This document shows, piece by piece, positions 25,668 through 33,181 of a DNA stretch of 64,000 nucleotides. The stretch is from CAXQUZ01 sp942491145 (lineage in GTDB: Bacteria > Myxococcota_A > UBA796 > UBA2385): NCBI GenBank assembly GCA_942491145.1, contig CALOBC010000040.1:472543-536542 (forward strand), in the 5' to 3' direction. The notes beneath the pieces are model-generated. The model ran no database searches and had not been told where the DNA came from. It saw only the letters and a program-made list of their open reading frames with translations. Every line of letters starts with the position of its first letter. The stretch's first letter is position 1. The position numbers and the translations under genes were made by a program.

Positions 25668-27107
25668 GTGTCCTGCGTGTCCCCCCGGCTGTCTGCTGCT
25701 GCTTGTGTCCTCCTCGCGACGTTGGGGCTGGCGTGCACCGCCGAGCCGGACGTGGCGCCGCCGATCACCCCCGCGTCCAGTGCGCCCGCGCCACCCCCAA
25801 GCGGGCAGGGCACGCCGCGAGGTCAGGGGCCACAGCGGGGACAGGGCTCTCCCGGCGGACAGGGTTCTCCCGGCGGACAGGGTTCTCCCGGCGGACAGGG
25901 TTCTCCCGGCGGACAGCCCCAGGGGCCCCCCGTCTCGGGTGCGGCCCTCCAAGATCCGGCGGGGTTCCCGGAGTTCCACTCGTGGCCGGCGCCCCAAGGC
26001 CCGGCCATCCAAGCGCTGGGTCAGTGGTCCGCGCCCGTTCAGCTCAGCGCCGGCACTGAAGGTGGCTACCGGCCCCAGATCGCGGTGGGCCTCAACGGGC
26101 TCGTCCACAGCATCTTCTATGCCCGCACCGACGCCGGTGATCTCATCCGCCACCGCACCCTCGTGGACGGTGGGGCGTGGTCCTCGCCGCGGCCGGTGGG
26201 CTTCGACAACCAGCGCAATTGGGGGCCCGATCTGGTGGTGCGCGACGATGGCACGGTGGTGCTGGTCTTCGATCACGCCCAGCCCGACTTCTCCAGCCGC
26301 GGGTGGCTGACCCTCTTCGATGGCACCGCGTGGTCCGACCCCGAGCCCCTCACCGCCGCCGGCAATGACCACGAGGTCGGCAGTGGCCACGTCGCCCACG
26401 GTGTCGGCGATGACCTCGCCTACGTGTGGATCGGCAAGGCGATGGGGCCCGACCACCGCTTCCAAGCGTGGACCCGTTGGCGGCACGATGGGCAGTGGAC
26501 CGACCCGAAGGCCCTCACCGACGGCGCGGCGGACGCGTGGCACACCAACGTGGAGCGCCGTCCCGATGGATCGATGTTGATGGGCTACGACGTGGGCACC
26601 GGCGGGGCCGAGACCGTGCTGTACATCGCCGAAGGTCGCGGGGGCAGCTTCGGGACGCCCGAGAACCTGACGGCCACCGCGACGCCGGGCGAGCGCCCCC
26701 ACTTTGCCTTCGGCACCGATGGGGTGGACCACATCGCCTACTTCCACAAGCAGCGTGGGCGGCCCCTGCACATCTACGTGCGCAGCGGGCGGCCGGGCGC
26801 CTGGGGCCCCAACCAAGAGCCCTCCAAGGGCTACGGCGGCTTCCACTTTGACCCAGACATCGCCATCGACGCCCAGGGCCGGCGGGTGCTGGTGTGGGGC
26901 TGGGACAGCGGCAAGGAAGCCGAGCTCATCTACGCAGTCGACACCGGCGACGGCTGGTCCGCGCCCCAGCGGGTGGCCACGTTGGGCGCCGGCAAGCCCG
27001 GACTGCCCAGCATCGACGTGGGCCCCGACGGCGTCTTCCACGTGTCGTGGAACCAGGGTGTGCGGGGGCGCTCCCAAGTGTGGTACGCCAGCCTGGTGTT
27101 GCCGTGA
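25668..27107 (+). CDS. Beta-propeller (BNR/sialidase-like repeat) lipoprotein
   Basis: About 479 residues from GTG 25668 (a second GTG at 25677 is possible). Lipobox LGLAC, a low-complexity Gly/Gln/Ser/Pro linker (about 40-85), then repeated blades such as YRPQIAVGLNGLVHSIFYA, WGPDLVVRDDGTVVLVFD, PHFAFGTDGVDHIAYFH and GLPSIDVGPDGVFHVSWN, the [ST]xDxxGxxHxxW pattern of BNR-like propellers. Catalytic residues of sialidases were not recognised. The stop overlaps the GTG of the sulfatase gene (GTGA), so the two are probably co-translated and act together outside the cytoplasmic membrane. Confidence 0.8.
   Translation: MSCVSPRLSAAACVLLATLGLACTAEPDVAPPITPASSAPAPPPSGQGTPRGQGPQRGQGSPGGQGSPGGQGSPGGQGSPGGQPQGPPVSGAALQDPAGFPEFHSWPAPQGPAIQALGQWSAPVQLSAGTEGGYRPQIAVGLNGLVHSIFYARTDAGDLIRHRTLVDGGAWSSPRPVGFDNQRNWGPDLVVRDDGTVVLVFDHAQPDFSSRGWLTLFDGTAWSDPEPLTAAGNDHEVGSGHVAHGVGDDLAYVWIGKAMGPDHRFQAWTRWRHDGQWTDPKALTDGAADAWHTNVERRPDGSMLMGYDVGTGGAETVLYIAEGRGGSFGTPENLTATATPGERPHFAFGTDGVDHIAYFHKQRGRPLHIYVRSGRPGAWGPNQEPSKGYGGFHFDPDIAIDAQGRRVLVWGWDSGKEAELIYAVDTGDGWSAPQRVATLGAGKPGLPSIDVGPDGVFHVSWNQGVRGRSQVWYASLVLP
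25841..25912 (+). repeat. Four tandem 18-bp repeats encoding GQGSPG
   Basis: Unit ACAGGGTTCTCCCGGCGG, four copies, the first with one T-to-C change. They encode the flexible linker between the lipid anchor and the propeller. In-frame copy-number change would alter linker length without breaking the gene. Confidence 0.9.
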
Positions 27108-28567
27108 ATACCTTATTCATCGCTGTTTTGAACCTGCTGGCGTGTGCACCTGAAGCACCGGGGCCCGTGCCTGCCCCTCCGCCGGCTCCGGGGCCTTCCC
27201 CGAGCGACGGCCCCCACTTCGCCACGGCGACCCACACCCTCACCGACGTCCCGCCCGGTCCCCAGCGCACCATCGTGCTCATCAGCCTCGACACCGTGTC
27301 GGCGCCCCACCTCGCACTGTATGGCGGTCGGGCCGAGACCCCCCACCTCGCTCAGGTCGCGGCGGCAGGTGTGCGCTTTGCGGACGCGGTGACCCACTTC
27401 CCCCAGACGTGCCTGTCCCACTGGTCGATGATGACCGGCGTGATGCCGGAGCTGCACGGCAACGCCCCCGCCCATGCCGGCTCGCTGTGGACCGGTCCCA
27501 CCCTTGCCGAGATCGCGGCGCGCCACGGCTACCAGACGGCGGCGGTGGTCGGTGGTGTCACCCTCCAGGACCGCGCGTGTGGCCTGTCCCGAGGCTTCCA
27601 GCGGTTTGATGACCGGTTTGCTGTGGATCCCCAGGACATGCGCCGTCCGGCGGCCGAGGTCACGGCTGCAGCGCTGGCGGCGTTGACACAGATGGGCGAC
27701 CAGCCCGGCTTCCTCTTTGTCCACTACTTTGATGCGCACTTCCCCTATACGCCGCCGTCGCCCTGGGACACCCGCTACGATCCCGACTACACGGGCACAC
27801 TCACGGGCACGGATGCCGCGCTGGAGCGGTGGCGGGACGGCGAGGAGCGGCCGCCGGCGGACGCGTTGCGCCATGTCGAAGCACTGTACGAAGGGGAGCT
27901 GTCGGCGCTGGACGCCGCGCTGGCCCCCTTGCTGGACGCGGTGCCCGAGGATGCTGTGCTGGTGGTCACTTCGGACCACGGTGAGAGCTTCGCCCACGCC
28001 CCCTGGTTCAACCACCGGGGTGCGCTGTGGGAGGACGTGCTGCGGGTGCCGCTGCTGATCCGGGCGCCGGGGCTCACGGCCGGCACGGTGCACGGTCCCC
28101 AGGTGGGACTGATCGATGTGGCGCCGACCATCCTGGCCCTCGCCGGGCTGCCCCAAGATACCCGCATGCAAGGGCGATCGCTTCCCAAGACGACGTCCAG
28201 CACACCCATCTGGTCGGGCACCGACCCATGGCTGGGCCCCCAGACGCTGAGCCAGCGGGAGGGCCTGGACGGCGCCAAGCTGCTGTTCCTCCCCGAGGGC
28301 TCCCCCCTTCGCTTCACGCTGGCGACCGACCCCGAAGAACTAGCCGGGGTGCCCACCGAGGCCGACGCCGGTGCCTATGCGGCGCTGCTGGACGGCCTTC
28401 GGGACCAGATGGAGCCTGCGCCCGCGCCCCGGGGCGTGGGGCCTGCCGAGCGTCACCAGCTCGAACAGCTGGGGTATGTCGACCCAACCCGACCCCGCCC
28501 ACCGCACGGAAAAGCCCCGGGACGTCAACGAGGACCTCCCGGGGCTGCGTCGCCGCCCACCCGCTGA
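27104..28567 (+). CDS. Sulfatase/alkaline-phosphatase-fold lipoprotein with atypical nucleophile motif
   Basis: 487 residues. Lipobox LLAC after a short signal. The fold is shown by VLISLDTVSAPHLALYGG (metal-binding Asp), FPQTCLSHWSMMTGVMPELHG, FLFVHYFDAHFPY, VVTSDHGESF and a terminal RVPLLIRAPG region. The nucleophile segment is TCLSH: compared with CxPSR of sulfatases or TxPSH of related hydrolases, Thr occupies the nucleophile position with Cys beside it, and Pro/Arg are missing. Substrate is unknown. Translationally coupled to the propeller gene upstream. The 3' end overlaps a terminator for the opposite strand. Confidence 0.82.
   Translation: MNTLFIAVLNLLACAPEAPGPVPAPPPAPGPSPSDGPHFATATHTLTDVPPGPQRTIVLISLDTVSAPHLALYGGRAETPHLAQVAAAGVRFADAVTHFPQTCLSHWSMMTGVMPELHGNAPAHAGSLWTGPTLAEIAARHGYQTAAVVGGVTLQDRACGLSRGFQRFDDRFAVDPQDMRRPAAEVTAAALAALTQMGDQPGFLFVHYFDAHFPYTPPSPWDTRYDPDYTGTLTGTDAALERWRDGEERPPADALRHVEALYEGELSALDAALAPLLDAVPEDAVLVVTSDHGESFAHAPWFNHRGALWEDVLRVPLLIRAPGLTAGTVHGPQVGLIDVAPTILALAGLPQDTRMQGRSLPKTTSSTPIWSGTDPWLGPQTLSQREGLDGAKLLFLPEGSPLRFTLATDPEELAGVPTEADAGAYAALLDGLRDQMEPAPAPRGVGPAERHQLEQLGYVDPTRPRPPHGKAPGRQRGPPGAASPPTR
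28510..28546 (-). terminator. Rho-independent terminator for the leftward gene, inside the sulfatase coding region
   Basis: Perfect 10-bp arms AGCCCCGGGA/TCCCGGGGCT with a 14-base loop. On the minus strand the stem is followed by TTTTCC, a classical terminator for the haem/MopE gene ending at 28590. On the plus strand the same bases encode residues near the sulfatase C-terminus. Confidence 0.75.
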
Positions 28568-28589
28568 GCGGGCTTGGCTTGCGCTCCAC

Positions 28590-30017
28590 TCAGGCGTCGG
28601 AGCGCTCCCGACGGCGAAGGGCGGGGATCAGGGCCCACAGCGCCATCAAGCCGGCAGGGGCCGCCGTGAGGGTGGAGCAACCGGTCTTCTCCTCGCCGCT
28701 GTCGGTGGAGCCGGTGTCGTCCGCGCCTTCGGAGCCGTCCGGGGTGCCGCCGTCGTCACCCGTCCCGTCGCCCCCATCGTCGGTGCCGTCGGAGGTGCCA
28801 TCGTCGCCCGTGCCGGTGCCTTCATCGGCGCCGTCATCCGAGCCGCCGCCGTCACCGCCTTCGTCCCCGTCACCGCAGTCCTCCCACACCTCGGGGTCGT
28901 TGTCGTCGCAGTCGGTGCCACCGAGCTCCGCGGTCTGGTGGCCGTCGCGGTCGCGGTCGTAGTCGTCGTCGCCCCGGCAGTCCTGATCGATGCCGTCGTA
29001 CCAGATCTCGGTCGCACCCGGCGCCACAGCAGGGTTGCCGTCGTCGCAGTCGTCGTCATTCTCGACGTAGCTGTCGTCCGGCGCGTAGCACTCCACCTCG
29101 GGTTCCGCATCGGCATCGCCGTAGCCGTCACCGTCCGCGTCTGGGAACCACGGGGTGGTGCCGGCGCCGTTGTCGATGACCCCGTCGCAGTCCTCGTCGA
29201 TGCCGTCACAGGTCTCGCTGGCATCCGGTGAGATCAGGTCGTCGTCATCATCGCAGTCATCCCCGTTGGGGGCGTAGTCGCCTTCGGGAGAGATGCAGTC
29301 GTAGACCGAGGCCCCGGACGAGTCGCCGTAGCCGTCGCCGTCGCCGTCGGGGAACCAGTCGTAGTAGCTGACGCCGTTGTCGATGAGGTCGTCGCAGTTC
29401 TGATCGATGCCGTCACACAGCTCGGTGGCGCCCGGATTGATGGAGGCGTCGTCCTCGTCGCAGTCGCCATCACAGTCGGTGTAGCCGTCCTCATCGTCGT
29501 CGTTGCAGGGGTCGATGACCTCGATGGTGATGTCGGTGGCCAGGTCCCAGCCGTCGCCTGTGCCGCTGCTGCCGTTGGCGTTCACCGCGTTGCCCACGCC
29601 ATAGAAGGAGTAGGTGTCTTCCGTGGAGGGGGCGGTCCAGTCGAACGTGAACGTCGCGACGCTGCTCGACATGGTGGTGCGCGAGGCGTGGGTGATCTCG
29701 CTGCTGGAGAGCTGGGTGTTTGTGCCGGCCGCGAGGGTGCCGCCCGAGGCCGACACGTTCATGCCCGCGGCGGTCTGGCTGCTGTCGATGGTGGTCACCG
29801 TGAAGGTGATGGTGACGACATCGCCGGGGGCCGCTTCGGTGACGGGCGCGCTGAAGGCCGCGGTGACGTTGGTGTCCGCGGAGGTGCCGTGGCAGCTGGT
29901 GCAGCCGCGGGTGGACAGCCCGGTCTTGCCCGTGGAGTTGGCTGAAGCGACGGTGGGCAGCGCCAGAGCGGCAGTGCAGATCACGAAGAATGGAGTGGCG
30001 GAGCGGGGTGCGGACAT
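28590..30017 (-). CDS. Secreted protein with single c-haem motif, MopE metal-binding repeats and MYXO-CTERM-like tail
   Basis: 475 residues. Signal peptide ending ...VASA, then GCTSCH (one CxxCH haem site) at about residue 40, a beta-sandwich like the choice-of-anchor/Reeler type (VTITFTVTTIDSSQ, ATFTFDWTAP), and four MopE-type repeats (DxDGDGYGD...DCDD...CDGIDEDCDG) at about 170-375. An Asp/Gly-rich spacer leads to KTGCS, a hydrophobic helix and RRRE. The surface-anchored protein would combine haem and divalent-metal binding. GAGGAGACC precedes the ATG. A terminator lies just past the 3' end. Confidence 0.85.
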   Translation of the reverse strand: MSAPRSATPFFVICTAALALPTVASANSTGKTGLSTRGCTSCHGTSADTNVTAAFSAPVTEAAPGDVVTITFTVTTIDSSQTAAGMNVSASGGTLAAGTNTQLSSSEITHASRTTMSSSVATFTFDWTAPSTEDTYSFYGVGNAVNANGSSGTGDGWDLATDITIEVIDPCNDDDEDGYTDCDGDCDEDDASINPGATELCDGIDQNCDDLIDNGVSYYDWFPDGDGDGYGDSSGASVYDCISPEGDYAPNGDDCDDDDDLISPDASETCDGIDEDCDGVIDNGAGTTPWFPDADGDGYGDADAEPEVECYAPDDSYVENDDDCDDGNPAVAPGATEIWYDGIDQDCRGDDDYDRDRDGHQTAELGGTDCDDNDPEVWEDCGDGDEGGDGGGSDDGADEGTGTGDDGTSDGTDDGGDGTGDDGGTPDGSEGADDTGSTDSGEEKTGCSTLTAAPAGLMALWALIPALRRRERSDA

Positions 30018-30296
30018 GGTCTCCTCGCGGGGCTGCGTGCTGGCGGATGCCGGTCAGGAAAGTCGAGGGCACGATAGCGCCGATTGAGGCGAGGCGGTGC
30101 CGTGCTTAAGGAGGAATTGGACCGGCGAGGGGCCCCACGATGGGCGGGTCACCTTGCTGGAAATGGCCTGTGCTGGGTCGTCTTCGTGAGATGTCAGGAC
30201 GCTGTGGAGTGGCCGGAGTTCAGAATCCCCGGCCGAGCGCGACGGGGTCGGCATGGGAGGCCGGGAGGCGCATCCCAAGGTGTTCGGGGGTCGCAC

Positions 30297-30932
30297 TCAG
30301 GACTTATACTTGACCGAGCAGCCGTAGGGCTTCGTGCGCGGTGAGGCCGGCTGGCCGCCAGAGACCACCGCTTGGATGGCTTCGTCGGCCCAAGCCTTGA
30401 CCGCCCCGTCCTTGGCGCGGCCCATGGGCGCGTTGTCGAGTCCACCGACATAGACGAGCGAGCCGTCGGGGTCGACGATGTAGATGTGGGGCGTGGTCTT
30501 GGCGCCGTAGGCACGGCCGACTTGACCCGACTCGTCCAGCAAGACTGGGCGGGGGAGGGTGTACTGGTCCTTGGCCTTGCGGTTGCGGCTGGCACCGTTG
30601 CCTTGGGTGCCCTCGGCGTTGGAGTTCACGGTCAGCCAGACGACACCGGCGTCGTGCCAGCGCTGGGGCATGTCCTTGAGGGGGCCGTCCTCGTGGGCGC
30701 TCACAATGAACGGGCAGTCGGGGTTGAACCACTCAAGCACGACGACCTTTCCGCGGTGGTCCGACAGTCGGGTGAGCGCGCCATCGGGATCGGGCAGCAC
30801 AAAGTCGGGTGCGGGCGCGCCGATCTCAGCCGTGGTGGGCGTCGCGTCAAAGGGCGGCGGCGGCGGCGCGGTGGTGGGCGCTGCCTGGCTGGAGCAAGCG
30901 AGGGCGAAGGCGAGGAGGAGCGTGGCGCGCAT
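30297..30932 (-). CDS. Thioredoxin-fold redoxin lipoprotein (AhpC/TSA-type)
   Basis: 211 residues. Lipobox ALAC, then a Pro-rich spacer and a redoxin domain: APDFVLPDPDGALTRLSDH, VVVLEWFNPDCPFI with a single peroxidatic-position Cys, VWLTVNSNAEG, KTTPHIYIVDPDG and a C-terminal TKPYGCSVKY holding a second Cys. This pattern belongs to a known group of secreted AhpC/TSA-like proteins. It may reduce peroxides or disulfides in the periplasm. The spacer of 279 bases to the upstream haem/MopE gene holds no gene that I can support. Confidence 0.85.
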   Translation of the reverse strand: MRATLLLAFALACSSQAAPTTAPPPPPFDATPTTAEIGAPAPDFVLPDPDGALTRLSDHRGKVVVLEWFNPDCPFIVSAHEDGPLKDMPQRWHDAGVVWLTVNSNAEGTQGNGASRNRKAKDQYTLPRPVLLDESGQVGRAYGAKTTPHIYIVDPDGSLVYVGGLDNAPMGRAKDGAVKAWADEAIQAVVSGGQPASPRTKPYGCSVKYKS

Positions 30933-31010
30933 GGGGCTTCCGGAGCTGGGGGGCGCTGGGGACTTCCCCCGTTTTGGGGATGCGCGGTAGTCGCAGTTGC
31001 GCGAATGTGG

Positions 31011-32480
31011 TCAGCGACCGCCACCGTGGGGCGGGCGCCCACCGGGGGGCTGGCCTCTGCTGGGAGGTCCCCCTGCGGGCCCCGTGCCGGGCGCTTTGCC
31101 GCGGGGAGCACCGGCCCCAGGGAGTGGCCGGAGCACGATGTGAATGCCGTCTTGGTCAGCATTCGCAGGAATCTTGGACTCGGACTGTCCCACCCCCCCT
31201 GCGCCGCTCGCCGGCATGCCGGGCTGGGGCGCCGGCACCGACAACGATGCGTTGAGAACCACGGGTTCACCCGCTGGCACGTCGAGGGTGAAGGCTTGGC
31301 TGGCCATGCCGCCGGCCTTGAGCTTGCGCTCGGCCACCGGGGACCGGCCCGGGATGGGCATCTGGGTGGCGGGGTCCAGATCGGTGGCGGCGAACGCGGT
31401 GACGTAGATGTGGTTGCCGGTCAGGGCTCCCGTTGCTGCGCGGACAGTGCCCGTCAAGGTCACGAGGGTCAGGGGCGGCACGTTGTCGGCGATGGGTTGG
31501 GTGTCGGATCGGGCGCACCGGACCCCGCTGGCGGAGCCCTCCACCAGATCTTGGAAGCGGTTGGCGACGCGCATGTTGGTCGCGAAGGTGTTGTGGCCGC
31601 CACCCCGCAGGCCGTGGATGTCACCGGTGGGGGGGCCGCCGGGGTTCACGCGGGGGCCGCCGCTGGCGTAGGTGCGGGGGTGCCAGGGGTCCGAGACGAA
31701 CTCCCAGACGTTGCCGGCGAGCTGGCGGTGGCCATACGGACCCTCGCCTGCCGCCAGGGCATCGACCGGCAGCACACCTTGGGCGCACGCTTGAAGGTGG
31801 GGGGGGCTACCGGCACGGTGGTTTGCCAGCGTGCAGTCTGGGGCCGCCTCGCCCCAGGGGTAGGTCTGGGCATCGGCAGGGTCGCAGTGGCCGGGATCTT
31901 CACCCCGCTCACATCCGCCGCGGGCCGCCTTCTCCCACTGGGCTTCGGTGGGCAGGCGCTTGCCCAGTGCTGCGCAGTGTTGTTGGGCTTGGGCCCAGCT
32001 GAGGTCATCTGCGGGGAGGGAGGCAGAGGAGACTGCCGGCGGCGCCCGGCCGAGGGTCGTGGCCACTTGGGCCTGTGTCGCCGCGAAGCGATCCAGGCAG
32101 TACCCGTCCAGTGTGACGATGTGGACGGGGCCTTCGTCGGATCCGGCTTCGGCGGTGGTGCTGCCCATCACGAAGGGTCCCGGGGGCACCCACCGCTCCG
32201 TGGCCGGGCCAACCTTGGGGTCGGTGTTGTCGCAGTCCGCTTGGGCAGGGGAACCGCAGCCGGGTGGCAGCGCGCCGTCTCCATCGGTGTCTTCGCAGGC
32301 CTGCGGGCGCTCCGGTGGCGGCACTGCCACCGCGAGATCGCCGTGCCAAGCGGGTGCAGCGCTGGCTGCGGGTGCCGCCGGTGCAGCGGTCGTCGGTGGA
32401 GCGGGGGGCGGCGGGCTGGGGCTGCAGCCGACGCTGAGCGCAAGAGCGAGGACGGGTCCGGAGAGGCGGGGTCGGGGCAT
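31011..32480 (-). CDS. FGE-like lipoprotein with C-terminal extension
   Basis: 489 residues. Lipobox ALSVGC, an Ala/Pro-rich linker, a short DTDGDGALPPGCGSPAQADC element like a single MopE-type calcium loop, then an FGE-sulfatase domain (FVMGSTTAEAGSDEGP, LSWAQAQQHCAALGKRLP, AQWEKAARGGC, YPWGE, LAGNVWEFVSDPW, LRGGGHNTF, SGVRCARS). About 150 extra residues follow, beta-rich and ending in a Gly/Pro/Arg-rich tail. The formylglycine-generating cysteine pair is not present. ATG at 32480 was chosen because the lipoprotein signal starts there. Third non-enzymatic-looking FGE-like protein in 8 kb. Confidence 0.8.
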   Translation of the reverse strand: MPRPRLSGPVLALALSVGCSPSPPPPAPPTTAAPAAPAASAAPAWHGDLAVAVPPPERPQACEDTDGDGALPPGCGSPAQADCDNTDPKVGPATERWVPPGPFVMGSTTAEAGSDEGPVHIVTLDGYCLDRFAATQAQVATTLGRAPPAVSSASLPADDLSWAQAQQHCAALGKRLPTEAQWEKAARGGCERGEDPGHCDPADAQTYPWGEAAPDCTLANHRAGSPPHLQACAQGVLPVDALAAGEGPYGHRQLAGNVWEFVSDPWHPRTYASGGPRVNPGGPPTGDIHGLRGGGHNTFATNMRVANRFQDLVEGSASGVRCARSDTQPIADNVPPLTLVTLTGTVRAATGALTGNHIYVTAFAATDLDPATQMPIPGRSPVAERKLKAGGMASQAFTLDVPAGEPVVLNASLSVPAPQPGMPASGAGGVGQSESKIPANADQDGIHIVLRPLPGAGAPRGKAPGTGPAGGPPSRGQPPGGRPPHGGGR

Positions 32481-32900
32481 AGGGACGGGCCGGGGGATGG
32501 GCGGGGTGGCGCAGGCGGGGGGCGGCTGACCAAGGCACTTGTGGGCACCGTGCATTGGTTGGTGTCATCGAGAATGTTGATGAATAGGAATTACTGGTGC
32601 TTTCGCTGCCCCTGCGCGGGCGAGCCCGGTGGCGGGACGGGGTGGCGCGCACGGGGACGGGGACCGGGTGGCCGGCGGCTGGCGGGCGGGGTGCCAAGCG
32701 GGCCCGTTTGAGCATCATCTGCCATGGGGGGCTGCAGCGTCGGCATGTCCATTCCGATCTGGAGGGAGAGTAAGGACCACTTGGAAGCCAGGGTGCCGCG
32801 AGATGCGGGCCCACGCGGCATGGCGACCAGCGGCCCAGAGCGCGGAGGTCCACCGTCTTGGTGGCACCGCTGCGTGGGGTGAGGTCCTTTGGGAGTCTTG
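32481..32900. other. 420-base divergent intergenic region
   Basis: No supported gene; a 43-codon frame at 32580 looks accidental. An AT-rich patch around 32566-32598 (ATGTTGATGAATAGGAATTA) contrasts with the surroundings and is the best place for promoters of the leftward lipoprotein gene. Confidence 0.45.
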
Positions 32901-33173
32901 ATGAACAAGCTTGATCTGTCGACCCAGGCCCCCAATCGCCGGGTCGTCGACCTTGACGCAGATGACCTCACCATCGGGGAACGTCTGGGGATACCGGGCG
33001 TGGGCTGGATGCCGGAGATGGTGATGGTGTTGGCGTGCCTGAGCACCCTGGGCTTGGCCGTCGGCGCGCTGGCCCCCATCCATGCCGTGGCCATTGTGGC
33101 GCTGTGTGCGGCGGGCACGCTGGTGTCGACGGTGGGTGTCAGCGGTACCCACCCCAAGGTTCGGTCCGCCTGA
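32901..33173 (+). CDS. Small two-helix membrane protein, unknown
   Basis: 90 residues. A polar N-terminal 38 residues is followed by two hydrophobic segments, about 39-57 (MVMVLACLSTLGLAVGAL) and 62-82, joined by a Pro/His turn. A GGGAG stretch lies eight bases before the ATG. It is convergent with the kinase gene, nine bases apart. No family is recognised; composition and ribosome binding site support a real gene. Confidence 0.55.
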   Translation: MNKLDLSTQAPNRRVVDLDADDLTIGERLGIPGVGWMPEMVMVLACLSTLGLAVGALAPIHAVAIVALCAAGTLVSTVGVSGTHPKVRSA

Positions 33174-33181
33174 GCTGAGCC

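Noticed and set aside
24792..32480. FGE-fold proteins considered as true sulfatase-activating enzymes
   Set aside because: The C-terminal catalytic cysteine pair is absent in all three and the proteins carry export signals or lipoboxes.
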